A DNA stretch of 64,000 nt from Tepidiforma sp. (GTDB taxonomy: Bacteria; Chloroflexota; Dehalococcoidia; Tepidiformales; Tepidiformaceae): positions 1 through 64,000 of the forward strand of contig NZ_BPIG01000005.1 of the NCBI RefSeq assembly GCF_026003995.1. Reading direction: 5' to 3'. How positions within the stretch are numbered: position 1 is the stretch's first letter; every line of letters starts with the position of its first letter. The notes under the pieces were generated by a model. That model had not been told where the DNA came from. It saw only the letters and a list, made by a program, of their open reading frames with translations, and ran no database searches. The position numbers and the translations under genes were made by a program. This document shows, piece after piece, positions 32,754 to 42,813 of this stretch.

Positions 32754-35700
32754 ATGGACCGCGTGAGCCTTCCGTTCACCGAATCCGTCGTCGAGCAGGC
32801 CGCCCTGGCCTGGCTGGAAGCCATCGGCTGGCAGATTGTGCGCGGCCCGGACATCGCGCCGGGCGCATCGGCGGCGGAGCGAGCCAGCTATGAGGAGGTG
32901 CTGCTGGCGCCGCGCCTGCGCGATGCGCTGGCGCGGCTCAATCCCACGTTGCCCGCCGAGGCGCTGGAGGATGCCTTCCGCAAGCTTACCCGACCCGAGG
33001 GAGCGGATCTCCTCCAGCGCAACCGCGCGCTGCACCGGATGCTTGTCGATGGGGTCACCGTCGAATATCGCACCGCGGATGGCGCCGTCCGCGGCGGGCA
33101 GGCGCGGGTCATCGACTTCGACGACCCGGCGAACAACGACTGGCTTGCCGTGAACCAGTTCACGGTAGTGGAGAACAAGCACGAACGGCGGCCGGATGTG
33201 GTGCTCTTCGTCAATGGGCTGCCGCTCGTAGTAATCGAGCTGAAAAACGCGATCGACGAGGAGGCGACCATCTGGACGGCCTGGCAGCAGCTCCAAACGT
33301 ACCAGGCCGAAGTCCCATCGCTCTTCGCCACCAATGGCGTGCTCGTCGTCTCCGACGGCGTCGAGGCGCGGGTCGGCGTGGTTGGCGCGGGGCGCGAGTG
33401 GTTCAAGCCCTGGCGCACGATCGAGGGCGAGCGGCTGGCCGACAGCCGCATGCCCGGGCTGCAGGTGGTCATCGAGGGGCTGTTCGACAGGCGGCGCTTC
33501 CTGGACCTGGTGCGGGATTTCATCGTCTTTGAGGACGACGGCAGCGGGCGCCTGGTCAAGAAGATGGCGGGCTACCACCAGTTCCACGCCGTGCTGGTGG
33601 CGGTGGAGGAAACGCTGCGCGCGGCGGAGCTGGCGCGGGCGCACCGCGCCGCGGAAGAGGTCGGCCGCTACGAGGCGGGCCGCAAGCCTGGCGGCCGGCC
33701 GGGCGATCGGCGCATCGGGGTTATCTGGCACACGCAAGGTTCAGGCAAGAGCCTCACGATGGCCTTCTACGCGGGCCGGGTCATCAGGGAGCCCGCGATG
33801 GAGAACCCGACCATCGTTGTCCTTACTGACCGCAACGACCTCGACGACCAGCTCTTCGCTACCTTCTCACGCTGCCAGGACCTTTTGCGCCAGCCACCGG
33901 TGCAGGCGCAAAGCCGCGCTGACCTGCGGCGATTGCTCTCGGTGCAGTCTGGCGGCGTGGTGTTCACCACCATCCACAAGTTCTTCCCCGAGGCGAGGGG
34001 CGACCGCCACCCGACCCTCTCCGACCGCCGCAATATCGTCGTCATCGCCGATGAAGCGCACCGCAGCCAGTACGACTTCATCGACGGCTTCGCGCGGCAC
34101 ATGCGCGACGCGCTGCCGCACGCCTCGTTCATCGGCTTCACCGGGACGCCGATCGAGCTCTCGGATAAGAGCACGCGCGCCGTCTTTGGCGACTACATCA
34201 GCATCTACGACATCCAACGAGCGATCGAAGATGGTGCGACGGTTCCGATTTACTACGAGAGCCGGCTCGCACGGCTCGACCTGCCTGCCGAACTCAAGCC
34301 GCAGATCGACGAAGACTTCGAGGAAGTCACCGAGGGGGAGGAGGTCGAGCGCAAGGAGAAGCTGAAGACGAAATGGGCCCAGCTGGAAGCGATCGTCGGT
34401 GCGGAGAAGCGCCTCAAGCTCGTGGCGCAGGACATCGTCGAGCATTTCGAGAAGCGGCTGGAGGCGCTCGAAGGCAAGGCGATGGTCGTCTGCATGAGCC
34501 GTCGGATCTGTGTCGAGCTGTACGGGGAGATCGTCAAGCTGCGCCCCAGTTGGCACGACGACGACGACACCGGCGGCGTGGTCAAAGTCGTGATGACCGG
34601 TTCCGCTTCGGACCCGCTGGACTGGCAGCCGCACATCCGGAACAAGCCGCGCCGCGAGGCACTCGCAAACCGCTTCCGCGATCCCCAGGACCCATTCAAG
34701 CTCGTCATCGTGCGCGACATGTGGCTCACCGGGTTCGATGCGCCGCCGCTGCACACGATGTACATCGACAAGCCGATGCGCGGTCATGGCCTGATGCAGG
34801 CGATCACGCGGGTGAACCGCGTCTTTCGCGACAAGCCGGGCGGGCTGGTGGTGGACTACATCGGCCTGGCTCACGAGCTCAAGGCTGCGCTCGCGACCTA
34901 CACCGAGAGCGGCGGCACCGGCCAGGCGGCATTCGACAGGCAGGAAGCCGTGAACGTCATGCTCGAGAAATACGAGGTGTGCCGCGACCTGTTCCACGGG
35001 TTCGATTGGTCGGCGTGGGTATCCGGCACACCGGGTCAGCGGCTGAGCCTGCTGCCCGCTGCCCAAGAGCACGTCCTGGCGCAGGAAAACGGCAAGGTGC
35101 GCTTGATTCGCGCCGTTCGGGAGCTGTCGCAGGCGTTCGCCCTGGCGGTGCCGCACGACGAGGCGCTTCGTATCCGTGATGACGTATCCTTCTTCCAGGC
35201 CGTACAGGCGGCGCTCACCAAACGCGCACCCGGTGAAGCGCGGCCAGAAGCGGAGCTTGACCAGGCCATTCGGGAAATCGTATCTCGGGCCGTCGCGCCT
35301 GAAGGCGTGGTTGACATGTTTTCCGCCGCCGGCCTTGCAAAACCGGACATTTCGATCCTTTCCGAGGAATTTCTCGCCGAGGTTCGGGGCATGCCGCAGA
35401 AGAACCTCGCGGTCGAGCTTCTGCGGAAGCTCTTGAAGGGTGAGATAGCGACCCGGCGGCGCAAGAACGTCGTCCAGGCTCGTTCGTTTGCCGAGATGCT
35501 GGAGCAGAGCATCCGGCGCTATCAAAATCGGGCGATCGAGGCGGCGCAGGTCATCGAGGAGCTCATTGCCCTCGCCCGCGACATGCGCGAGGCAGATGCA
35601 CGCGGCGAGGCGTTGGGGCTGAGCGACGAGGAACTCGCCTTTTACGATGCGCTGGAGACCAACGACAGTGCCGTCAAGGTGCTGGGGGACGAGACACTGC

Positions 35701-35909
35701 GCGCTATCGCTCGCGAATTGGTCCGAACCGTGCGCGAGAACGTCACCATCGACTGGACGCAGCGCGAAAACGTGCGGGCGCAACTCCGAGTGCACGTGAA
35801 ACGCGTCCTGCGCAAGTACGGCTACCCGCCCGACAAGCAGGCAAGGGCGACGGACACCGTGCTGGAACAGGCGGAAGTTCTGTCGGGCGAGTGGGCCACT
35901 GCGGCCTGA
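32754..35909 (+). CDS. hsdR: Type I restriction endonuclease/translocase subunit
   Basis: A 1051-residue protein. The N-terminal nuclease has the PD-(D/E)xK pattern [20 protein letters not shown] (~145-164). The SF2 motor has Walker A TQGSGKS near 330, ADEAH near 432 and GFTGTPIEL near 465. The C-terminal part is the helical HsdM-binding region. It cuts DNA after ATP-driven translocation when the site is unmethylated. Start 32754 is 19 bases after the DUF4276 stop, so all five genes form one operon. Confidence 0.95.
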   Translation: MDRVSLPFTESVVEQAALAWLEAIGWQIVRGPDIAPGASAAERASYEEVLLAPRLRDALARLNPTLPAEALEDAFRKLTRPEGADLLQRNRALHRMLVDGVTVEYRTADGAVRGGQARVIDFDDPANNDWLAVNQFTVVENKHERRPDVVLFVNGLPLVVIELKNAIDEEATIWTAWQQLQTYQAEVPSLFATNGVLVVSDGVEARVGVVGAGREWFKPWRTIEGERLADSRMPGLQVVIEGLFDRRRFLDLVRDFIVFEDDGSGRLVKKMAGYHQFHAVLVAVEETLRAAELARAHRAAEEVGRYEAGRKPGGRPGDRRIGVIWHTQGSGKSLTMAFYAGRVIREPAMENPTIVVLTDRNDLDDQLFATFSRCQDLLRQPPVQAQSRADLRRLLSVQSGGVVFTTIHKFFPEARGDRHPTLSDRRNIVVIADEAHRSQYDFIDGFARHMRDALPHASFIGFTGTPIELSDKSTRAVFGDYISIYDIQRAIEDGATVPIYYESRLARLDLPAELKPQIDEDFEEVTEGEEVERKEKLKTKWAQLEAIVGAEKRLKLVAQDIVEHFEKRLEALEGKAMVVCMSRRICVELYGEIVKLRPSWHDDDDTGGVVKVVMTGSASDPLDWQPHIRNKPRREALANRFRDPQDPFKLVIVRDMWLTGFDAPPLHTMYIDKPMRGHGLMQAITRVNRVFRDKPGGLVVDYIGLAHELKAALATYTESGGTGQAAFDRQEAVNVMLEKYEVCRDLFHGFDWSAWVSGTPGQRLSLLPAAQEHVLAQENGKVRLIRAVRELSQAFALAVPHDEALRIRDDVSFFQAVQAALTKRAPGEARPEAELDQAIREIVSRAVAPEGVVDMFSAAGLAKPDISILSEEFLAEVRGMPQKNLAVELLRKLLKGEIATRRRKNVVQARSFAEMLEQSIRRYQNRAIEAAQVIEELIALARDMREADARGEALGLSDEELAFYDALETNDSAVKVLGDETLRAIARELVRTVRENVTIDWTQRENVRAQLRVHVKRVLRKYGYPPDKQARATDTVLEQAEVLSGEWATAA

Positions 35910-35984
35910 CCGCGTCACCACCTGGCGCCTTCGCCGCGGCATCATAGAGGCCGCACCCACTCACCCACCCGGCGGAGGCCCACC

Positions 35985-37133
35985 ATGCGCGGCAGCATCC
36001 AGCGGCGCGGCAACCTCACCTGGCGCATCTCGATCGAGCTCGACCGCGACCCGCTGACCGGGCGCCGGCGGCGCCGCTCCGAAACGTTCCACGGCACGAA
36101 GCGGGACGCGGAGGCCAGGCTCGCCCGGCTCATCCACGAGCACGAAACCGGCCTCGCCGTCGACCCGAGCCGCATCACCGTCGCCGAGTGGCTCCGCCAG
36201 TGGCTCGCCCAGCGCGCGCCGCAGCTCCGGCCGACGACGCTCGAGCGCTACGAGGAGGTCGTCCGTCTCCACCTGATCCCGGCACTCGGGCGGTTCCAGC
36301 TGCAGGCGCTCCGGCCCATGCAGGTGCAAAGCCTGTACGGGCGCTGGCTGGCCCAGGGCATCGCGCCGCTCACCATCCGGAAATACCACCAGGTCCTGCA
36401 TAAGGCCCTCGAGGACGCGTGCAGGCTCCAGGTCATCGCGCGGAACCCGGCGGCCTATGCCGAACTCCCCCAGCCCCGGCCGGCCCGGAAGGTCGGGCCG
36501 CTGCGCCCCGAGGAGGTCGGCGCCGTCGTCGCAGCCCTGGAGGACGAGCCGGCCGTCTACCGTGCGGCAGGGATGCTCTTTCTCTCCACGGGGATGCGGC
36601 GGGGCGAGGCGCTCGGGCTGCAGTGGGACGACGTGGACCTGAGCGCCGGCACCATCGCGGTCCGGCGGGCTCGCCTGCGGACGGCGAAGGGTGAAATCGT
36701 CGGTTCGCCGAAGACGGCCTCCGGGAACCGGGTCATCCCCATCCACCCGGCGCTGCACGAAGAGCTGGCGGCGTGGCGGAAACGCCAGCTCGAGGAGCGG
36801 CTGGCCAGCGGCCCGGCCTGGAGGGGCGCGGAGTGGGTCCTGGCGCGGGCGAGCGGCCCGGTTTCGCCGTGGGCGCTGAGCACGTGGTGGGCCGGATTCG
36901 CAAAACGGACGGGTGTCGAGGCGCGCCTGCACGACCTGCGTCACACGGCGGCGACACTGATGGCTGCCGCGGGGGTCCCGCCCCGGGTGCTGGCCGAGAT
37001 GCTGGGGCACGCCCGGGCCTCGTTTACGCTGGACGTTTACGCCGGCTCACCCGGGCTCCGGGACCTCCGCGAAGCGGCCGAACAGCTCGGGGCTGCCATC
37101 GCGCGGGCAGCGCGTCCGCAGCCGGGCGCGTGA
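35985..37133 (+). CDS. Tyrosine recombinase/phage-type integrase
   Basis: A 382-residue protein from ATG 35985 behind GGCGGAGG. An N-terminal arm-binding domain (TWRISIELDRDPLTGRR) precedes a SAM-like core-binding domain and the catalytic domain. Catalytic residues are complete: R205 (TGMRRGE), K243 (SPKTASG), H316 and R319 (HDLRHT), H342 (LGHA) and Y352 (LDVYAG). It ends 95 bases before the 3' end of tRNA-Ser, the usual geometry for an element integrated at a tRNA. Confidence 0.92.
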   Translation: MRGSIQRRGNLTWRISIELDRDPLTGRRRRRSETFHGTKRDAEARLARLIHEHETGLAVDPSRITVAEWLRQWLAQRAPQLRPTTLERYEEVVRLHLIPALGRFQLQALRPMQVQSLYGRWLAQGIAPLTIRKYHQVLHKALEDACRLQVIARNPAAYAELPQPRPARKVGPLRPEEVGAVVAALEDEPAVYRAAGMLFLSTGMRRGEALGLQWDDVDLSAGTIAVRRARLRTAKGEIVGSPKTASGNRVIPIHPALHEELAAWRKRQLEERLASGPAWRGAEWVLARASGPVSPWALSTWWAGFAKRTGVEARLHDLRHTAATLMAAAGVPPRVLAEMLGHARASFTLDVYAGSPGLRDLREAAEQLGAAIARAARPQPGA

Positions 37134-37139
37134 TCGTCC

Positions 37140-37182
37140 GTAGCCAAACGGTAGCCAAATGTTGACCAGGCTGAACATTTGG
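37140..37182. other. Direct and inverted repeats between integrase and tRNA (putative arm/att region)
   Basis: GTAGCCAAA occurs twice (37140-37148, 37151-37159). CCAAATGTT (37155-37163) is followed after 10 bases by its inverted copy AACATTTGG (37174-37182). This arrangement suits integrase arm-type sites or a terminator for the integrase gene. No second copy of the tRNA 3' end (attL) was located in the window by eye. Confidence 0.45.
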
Positions 37183-37185
37183 CAT

Positions 37186-37214
37186 GAAAAAGGACTGGAC
37201 ATTACGTCCAGTCC
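37186..37214 (-). terminator. Intrinsic terminator of tRNA-Ser
   Basis: Read on the minus strand, a 9-bp perfect stem (GGACTGGAC / GTCCAGTCC, 5-nt loop) is followed directly by a T5 run, 14 bases after the tRNA 3' CCA. A typical Rho-independent terminator. Confidence 0.8.
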
Positions 37215-37227
37215 AGATTCGGTTTCC

Positions 37228-37315
37228 TGGCGGAGAGGGGGAGATTCGAACTCCCGGTGGGTTGCCCCACACCGCTTTTCGAGAGCGGCACCATAAACCA
37301 CTCGGACACCTCTCC
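37228..37315 (-). tRNA. tRNA-Ser (anticodon CGA)
   Basis: A cloverleaf can be drawn on the minus strand: acceptor GGAGAGG/CCTCTCC, discriminator G and encoded CCA at 37228-37230. The anticodon loop is CTCGAAA in the stem CCGCT/AGCGG. A long variable arm follows, as expected for class II tRNA-Ser, and the T-loop contains GTTCGAATC. It reads UCG serine codons and is the likely integration target of the neighbouring recombinase. Confidence 0.93.
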
Positions 37316-37446
37316 ACCGCCAAGTCTAGCAAGCCCTGCGGCTTCGAGGTATCTGCTGCTGTCACTGCCGCCGGCTGCCGGCCCGGGGCGCGCGCCTGCC
37401 GCCTCCCCGCCGCCCCGGCGCGCCTCCAGCCCCCGGCGCCGCCCCC

Positions 37447-37764
37447 TCAGTTCAGCCGGAACGTGTCCTCGTCGTCTTCGTCGTCGTCCAGCTCGTTGTC
37501 GCTGTACACGCCGGCCGGCGAGCCGCGCCACACCGTGACCACGAAGTCCTCCCGGTACGGGTCCGCCGTCATCACCAGCTGCTCATCCGTCGCGTCGATG
37601 AGCTGCTGGATGCGATCCTCGTTCGCATCGGCCGTCGTGCAGAGCGTCGCGTAGACGTTCGTGCCCTGGTAGTGCAGGTCGACCCGCCCGACGATGCTGC
37701 CGTCTTCGAAGATGGTGTACGACTCCGAGTGCGGAGTCCGGCATTCGCGTTCGAACGTAATCAC
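37447..37764 (-). CDS. Hypothetical acidic protein coupled to proA, 105 aa
   Basis: GTG 37764 overlaps the proA stop (GTGA). It begins VITFERECRTPHSESYTIFE, is beta-strand rich, and ends with a strongly acidic tail (DNELDDDEDDEDTF). No family recognised. The coupling suggests shared expression with proline synthesis, but a functional link is not shown. Confidence 0.65.
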   Translation of the reverse strand: MITFERECRTPHSESYTIFEDGSIVGRVDLHYQGTNVYATLCTTADANEDRIQQLIDATDEQLVMTADPYREDFVVTVWRGSPAGVYSDNELDDDEDDEDTFRLN

Positions 37765-39032
37765 AGCGGTCGCACCTGCCCTCTGCCGATGATGGTCCAT
37801 TTGTAGCTCGTCAGCTCCCGGAGGCCCATCGGCCCCCGGGCGTGCATCTTTTGGGTCGAAATGCCGACCTCCGCGCCGAGGCCGAACTGCGCGCCGTCGG
37901 TGAACTGCGTGCTCGCGTTCACGTAGACCGCCGCCGAATCCACGACGTCGAGGAATTCGAGCGCGCGGGTGTAGTTCTCCGTCAGGATCGCGTCGCTGTG
38001 GTGGCTGCCGTACCGCTCGATGTGGTCCGTCGCCTCCTCCATCGTATCGACGATGCGCACGCCGACGCGCAGCGCGAGGTGCTCCGTGCGCCACGTCTGC
38101 TCCGTCGCCCGCTCGACCGGCGCGCCGGCCGCTTCGAGCAGCGGGTAGGCCCGCTCGTCCGCGATGAACGTCACCTTGCCTGCCCAGCGCGCCGCCATCC
38201 GCTGCAGGAACGGCGCGGCGATCGCCCGGTGCACCAGCAGCGTATCGACGGCGTTGCAGATGCTGTACCGCCGCGTTTTCGCGTTGTTCACCACCGTCTC
38301 GGCGAGGTCGAGGTCCGCGAACTCATCGACATAAATTTGGACGACGGCGTCGCCGTGGGCGATGACCGGCATCGTCGCCTTCCGCCGCACGTAGTCGATG
38401 AGCTGCGACCCGCCGCGCGGCACGATGACGTCGACGAGGTCGTTCATCTCGAGCAGCTCATCGACGTGCGCCCGGTCCGGGTCGCTGATGACCTGCACCG
38501 CATCGGCGGGCACGGCGGAGCCGGCGAGCGCCCGCTGGATCAGTTCGCCGAGGGCCGCGTTCGAGTGGCGCGCCTCCTTGCCGCCGCGGAGGATGGCGGC
38601 GTTCCCGCTCTTCAGCGCGAGCGCGGCGATGTCGATGGTCACGTTCGGCCGCGATTCGTAGATGCACGCCACCACGCCGAGGGGCACCCGCCGCCGGCCG
38701 ATCCAGAGGCCGTTCGGCAGCGTGCGCGAATCGAACACCTCGCCCACCGGGTCGGGCAGCTGCATCACGCCCCGCGTATCGGCGGCGATGCCCCGCAGCC
38801 GCTCCGGCGTGAGCGTCAGGCGCTCGACGAACGCATCCTCGAGGTTCGCCTCCTTCGCGGCCGCGAGGTCCTTCGCGTTCGCGGCCAGCACGGCCTCCTG
38901 CTCCTGTTCGAGGAGGGCCGCGATCCGCTCGAGCGCGGCGTTCTTCTCGGCCGTCGAAATCCGCGCCAGCACCCGGGAGGCCTGCCGCGCGGCCGTCGCC
39001 CGTTCCCGCAGAAGTGAAACTGTCGAAGTCAT
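37761..39032 (-). CDS. proA: Glutamate-5-semialdehyde dehydrogenase (gamma-glutamyl phosphate reductase)
   Basis: A 423-residue protein from ATG 39032, standard family length. It carries the aldehyde-dehydrogenase fold of ProA: VACIYESRPNVT, SGNAAILRGGKEA and the catalytic cysteine C259 in YSICNAVDTLLVH. It reduces gamma-glutamyl phosphate to glutamate semialdehyde with NADPH, the second step of proline synthesis. No proB is adjacent. The downstream 105-residue gene overlaps its stop. Confidence 0.95.
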   Translation of the reverse strand: MTSTVSLLRERATAARQASRVLARISTAEKNAALERIAALLEQEQEAVLAANAKDLAAAKEANLEDAFVERLTLTPERLRGIAADTRGVMQLPDPVGEVFDSRTLPNGLWIGRRRVPLGVVACIYESRPNVTIDIAALALKSGNAAILRGGKEARHSNAALGELIQRALAGSAVPADAVQVISDPDRAHVDELLEMNDLVDVIVPRGGSQLIDYVRRKATMPVIAHGDAVVQIYVDEFADLDLAETVVNNAKTRRYSICNAVDTLLVHRAIAAPFLQRMAARWAGKVTFIADERAYPLLEAAGAPVERATEQTWRTEHLALRVGVRIVDTMEEATDHIERYGSHHSDAILTENYTRALEFLDVVDSAAVYVNASTQFTDGAQFGLGAEVGISTQKMHARGPMGLRELTSYKWTIIGRGQVRPL

Positions 39033-39149
39033 GGCCGACAGTGTAGCAGCCCCGGGGAAGCGTTCCCGCAGCCCCTGCGGCCGTTCGTTCCCGCCCGCGT
39101 GCGCCATCCGCCCCGGCGCACACGGCCCGCGGCGGCATACACTGGAGGC

Positions 39150-40238
39150 ATGACCAACGAAGCGCCGTCGTTCGAAACCCAACTCGCTGAAACCCTCCGC
39201 CGCGTCGCCCGCTGGGAAGCGCCGCCCGGCACCGGCATCCTCTCCGTCTACCTCGACTGGCGGCCCCAGGCCACGGGCGAGCGCCCCGGCGTCCGCTCGG
39301 GCGAAATCCACCTGAAGGACCGCCTCCGCGAAATCGAGGCCAGCCTCGGCGTCCGCGGCCCCGCGCTCGAATCCTTCCGCGCCGATGCCGACCGCGTCCA
39401 CGCCGCGCTCGCGGAGGTCGACCCTGCCGCTGAGGGCGTCGCCATCTTCGCCTGCTCGGCCGCCGGCCTCTTCGAATGCATCGCCGCCCCGGCCGCCTTC
39501 GAAAACCAGGTCGTCTACGACCGCTACCCGCGCCTCTACCAGCTCGCGCGGTTCCTCGATGAGTACGAAACCGCCGTCGTCGCCGTCGCCGATACGAACA
39601 CGCTCCGCCTCTTCGTCGTCCGCGGCGAACGGATCCGCGAAGTCCCGGGGAAGGACGAGGATCCCTACAACTACCAGATGCGCTCCACCTCCGGCATGAA
39701 CGAGCACCGCTTCCGCCGCCACGTCGAGCAGCACCGGCGCGAGTTCGCCGAAGAGGCGGCGAAGCTCATCGAGCAGCTCTGCGACCGCGAAGGCGCGACC
39801 CGGCTCGTCATCGCCGGCGACGAAACCGCGCTCCACCTCCTCCAGCAGGCGCTGCCGCACCAGCTCACCGCCCGCGTCGCCGAGGGGCGGTTCCACATCG
39901 ACATCCGCGCCGGCGCCGAGCACGTCCGCCGCGTCGTCGAAGAGTTCCTGCTGCAGACCGAAGACGACCAGTCGCAGGAGACGGCCGACATCCTCGTCGG
40001 CGAAATCGAAGAAGGCGACCTCGGCGTCGGGGGGCTGGAGCGCACCCGCGCCGCGCTCGAAGCCGGCGCCGCGGACGTCGTGGTCATCGATGATGCGTTC
40101 GAGCCGGCCGAGGCGCGCGACGAGCTGACGCAGCTGGCCGCCCGCACCGGCGCCCGCGTCGAAGTCGTCCGCGAGCATGCCGGCCTGCGCGCCCACGGCG
40201 GCGTCGGCGCCATCCTGCGCTACCGCTTCACCGGCTAG
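39150..40238 (+). CDS. baeRF/VLRF1-type release-factor-related protein
   Basis: A 362-residue protein from ATG 39150 behind TGGAGG. The order fits bacterial and archaeal eRF1-like (baeRF) proteins: an N-terminal domain with TGILSVYLDWRP, a central domain (VAVADTNTLRLFVVRGERI) and a C-terminal Pelota/eRF1-like domain (RLVIAGDETALHLLQQALP to VVVIDDAFEP). Relatives act on stalled ribosomes or peptidyl-tRNA. No GGQ motif is seen. Its TAG overlaps tail-to-tail with the DUF2834 stop. Confidence 0.75.
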   Translation: MTNEAPSFETQLAETLRRVARWEAPPGTGILSVYLDWRPQATGERPGVRSGEIHLKDRLREIEASLGVRGPALESFRADADRVHAALAEVDPAAEGVAIFACSAAGLFECIAAPAAFENQVVYDRYPRLYQLARFLDEYETAVVAVADTNTLRLFVVRGERIREVPGKDEDPYNYQMRSTSGMNEHRFRRHVEQHRREFAEEAAKLIEQLCDREGATRLVIAGDETALHLLQQALPHQLTARVAEGRFHIDIRAGAEHVRRVVEEFLLQTEDDQSQETADILVGEIEEGDLGVGGLERTRAALEAGAADVVVIDDAFEPAEARDELTQLAARTGARVEVVREHAGLRAHGGVGAILRYRFTG

Positions 40239-40543
40239 CGCGCTGCGCTGCCGCGGCGGCCCCGCGCGATGAGGTAGGCGAGCGGCCCGAACGAACCGGT
40301 CGCCAAGGTGAGGAGCACGAACGGCCAGGCGGCGATGCCGCGCTCCCGGGCGTCCCGCACCATCCAGCCGATGGTGATGAACGCCATGATCACGAGGTCG
40401 GCGAAGACCTGCGCCGGCCCCCATTCGCTCAGCGCCGGCTCGAAGATCCCGCGGAGTCCGACCTGCACGAGGACTGCCGCGGTGAAGACGCCGAATGCCG
40501 CTGCGGCCGCGGCAGCCAGCCACGATACGAGGCGCGGGGTCAT
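40235..40543 (-). CDS. DUF2834-like membrane protein, 102 aa
   Basis: Three hydrophobic segments: an N-terminal one (SWLAAAAAAAFGVFTAAVLV), FADLVIMAFITIGWMV, and WPFVLLTLATGSFGPLAYLI. The last two match the DUF2834 pattern, including the DAR between them. Function unknown; inner membrane. Confidence 0.65.
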   Translation of the reverse strand: MTPRLVSWLAAAAAAAFGVFTAAVLVQVGLRGIFEPALSEWGPAQVFADLVIMAFITIGWMVRDARERGIAAWPFVLLTLATGSFGPLAYLIARGRRGSAAR

Positions 40544-40650
40544 CGTGCTGCCTCCCGGGTGGAGATGCGCCCATCGTCGCCCGCGCCGTGCGCCGGCGCG
40601 ATGACGCGGCAGGTCATTGACACGGCTCCCGCTGCGCTGATGATGCCTCC

Positions 40651-41463
40651 ATGGCCGCTCTCCCGGGCACCCCGGCCGGCGCCGCCGCGTTCGGCGCGGC
40701 GCTCCGCTCGTGGCGGCTCCGGAAGCGCTGCTCCCAGCTCGAGCTGGCGCTCGCGGCCGGCGTCTCGCAGCGCCACCTCAGCTACCTCGAGACCGGCCGC
40801 GCCCGGCCGGGTCCGGCCACCGTCCTCCGCCTCGCGGAAGCCCTCGACCTCCCCCTCGGCGCGGTCGATGAACTGCTCCTCGCGGCCGGGTACGCCCCGC
40901 GCTCGCCGTCGCGGCGCGCCGGCGCGGCGTCAGCTGCCTTCGTCGCGGAGGCCGTCGAGCTGGTCCTTCGCGGAGCCGAACCGAACCCGGCCGCGGCCGT
41001 CGACCCGGCGTGGAACGTGCTCGCCGCCAATCGGCCGTTCGCCGCGCTCGCCCGCCGCCTCCTCCCGCGGCAACCCGGCCTCGGGCCGCTCAACCTCCTC
41101 CGTGCTTTCTTCGACCCGGCGGGCCTCAGACCCCACATCGTCAACTGGACGGAGATCGCTGCCGCCAACTGGCAGCGGGCGCGCGCCGACGCTGCCGCGG
41201 CCTTCGAGACCGGCCCCGGGGACGTCCTCGCCGAGATCGAGCGCTGCGGCTGGCTGCCGCCGGCGGTCGCCGCCGCCGGCCCCCCGGTCGTCCCGGTCCT
41301 CCCCGTCGTGCTGCGGGTCGAGGGGCGCGAGCTGTCGTTCGTGACCGTCGTATCGACCTTCGGAACGCCGCAGGACGCGCTCCTCGAGCGCGTCCGGTTC
41401 GAAACGTTCTACCCGGCGAACCGGGCGACGGCGGCCGCGCTTGCGGGCCTCGGCGCGGAGTGA
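40651..41463 (+). CDS. XRE-family regulator with MmyB-like ligand-binding domain
   Basis: A 270-residue protein. The N-terminal HTH is SQLELALAAGVSQRHLSYLE, then TGRARPGPATVLRLAEAL. Residues ~100-265 form an MmyB-like PAS-type ligand domain (VDPAWNVLAANRPFAAL; LLRAFFDPAGLRPHIVNW; VSTFGTPQDALLERVRFETF). Relatives bind fatty-acid-like ligands and control adjacent metabolic genes. Start chosen at the first ATG with a good frame. The target gene is not evident here. Confidence 0.85.
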   Translation: MAALPGTPAGAAAFGAALRSWRLRKRCSQLELALAAGVSQRHLSYLETGRARPGPATVLRLAEALDLPLGAVDELLLAAGYAPRSPSRRAGAASAAFVAEAVELVLRGAEPNPAAAVDPAWNVLAANRPFAALARRLLPRQPGLGPLNLLRAFFDPAGLRPHIVNWTEIAAANWQRARADAAAAFETGPGDVLAEIERCGWLPPAVAAAGPPVVPVLPVVLRVEGRELSFVTVVSTFGTPQDALLERVRFETFYPANRATAAALAGLGAE

Positions 41464-41472
41464 GGCCGTCCC

Positions 41473-42813
41473 TCAGCGCGCGGCCGCGCCGAGCGCCCGG
41501 CGCACGTCGGCCGCGCCCCCGGCGATGAACGGCCGCGCAGCCGCGCCCCGGCGCTCCAGGTAGCTCGCCGCCATCGCGGCCCGCTGGCCGCTGGCGCAGC
41601 TCACCAGCACCGGGCCCTCGACCTCCCGCGCCCACTCCGGCAGCGCATCGAACGGCAGCGGCCGCGCGCCCGGCACCGGCTCGTCGCGCAGCTCCTGCGC
41701 GTAGCGCACGTCGAGCACCGGCACCCGGCCGCTCCGGAGCGCCTCCGCGATCTCCGCAGCGCTGACGGTCTCGGTCCGCGCGGTCAGCGTCAGCTCCGCC
41801 GCCGGCGCATACCCGACCACGTGCTCGTAGCCGATGCGGAAGAGGTCGACCGTCACCCGCTCTGCCTGCAGCCGGTCATAGGTCACGAGCGCGATCGGCG
41901 CGTCGAAGGGAATGAGCCAGCCGACGTAGGCGAGCATCGAGGTGCTCTCTTCGATCTCGAGCGACCCCGGCAGGTGGCCGGCCGCGTAGTCTTCGCGGCG
42001 GCGGACGTCGACGACCCAGGTGTCGCTGCCGAGGCCGAGCAGCACCGCCTCGCTCAGCGGCCGCGGCCGGGGCGGCTCGCCGTACACCTTCGGCCCCTTC
42101 CGGTTGATGGGGGCCATGTACTTGTAGTAGCCCGGGATCGGCATCTCGGTCGCGAGGTGGAGCGCCCGGAACTCCTCGTAGCTCTGCGAGGCGAGCGCCG
42201 GGTTCCGCAGCAGCTCGGCCGCCATCGGCCCGCAGCGCCCGAGGTCGGTGCCCGTCGCGCTGCAGAAGGAGCCCGCACCGTGGGTGGGCAGCACGTCGGC
42301 GCTCGGCGGCACCAGCCGGCGCAGCTTCTGGGCCGTCTCCCACTGGAGCCGGGTGAGCTCTTCGGTGTGGTCCGGCCCCAGCAGGTCCGTCCTCCCGGCC
42401 GCGGCCATGAGCAGCGCGCCGCCGGTGAAGGCGCCCCGCACCTTGCCGGAGGGCGTCACCCCGAGGTAGGCGAGGTGCTCGTACGTGTGGCCCGGTGCGG
42501 CCGTCACCAGCAGCTTCGCATCGCCGAGGGTGATGACGTCGCCGTCGGCGACCGGCCGGTGGGGAAATTCGAGCCTGCCGGCGGCCGGGGCGATGACCTC
42601 CGCGCCGAGCGCGGCGAGCTCCGGCCCGCCCGAGACGTAGTCGTTGTGGACGTGCGTCTCCACGACGTACCGGATCTCCGCCCCGTGCTCCCGCGCCGCC
42701 TTCACGAACGGCCGGATGTCCCGCTGCGGGTCGATGACCGCAGCCTCCCGCCCCGACACCACGAGGTACGACGCGTCGCCGAGCGCCTCGGCCACGAACT
42801 GGATCGTTTTCAT
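41473..42813 (-). CDS. MBL-fold persulfide dioxygenase-like protein with two rhodanese domains
   Basis: A 446-residue protein from ATG 42813. Residues 1-240 are a metallo-beta-lactamase fold with the metal motif THVHNDYVSGG and later metal ligands in APGHTYEHLAYLG. The rest has two rhodanese domains; the first (DTWVVDVRRREDYAAGHLPG) lacks a clear active cysteine, while the second has VLVSCASGQRAAMAA with the catalytic Cys. It matches CstB-like enzymes that oxidise persulfides. Its ATG overlaps the stop of an ArsR regulator (ATGA), a typical sulfide-responsive pair. Confidence 0.85.
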   Translation of the reverse strand: MKTIQFVAEALGDASYLVVSGREAAVIDPQRDIRPFVKAAREHGAEIRYVVETHVHNDYVSGGPELAALGAEVIAPAAGRLEFPHRPVADGDVITLGDAKLLVTAAPGHTYEHLAYLGVTPSGKVRGAFTGGALLMAAAGRTDLLGPDHTEELTRLQWETAQKLRRLVPPSADVLPTHGAGSFCSATGTDLGRCGPMAAELLRNPALASQSYEEFRALHLATEMPIPGYYKYMAPINRKGPKVYGEPPRPRPLSEAVLLGLGSDTWVVDVRRREDYAAGHLPGSLEIEESTSMLAYVGWLIPFDAPIALVTYDRLQAERVTVDLFRIGYEHVVGYAPAAELTLTARTETVSAAEIAEALRSGRVPVLDVRYAQELRDEPVPGARPLPFDALPEWAREVEGPVLVSCASGQRAAMAASYLERRGAAARPFIAGGAADVRRALGAAAR

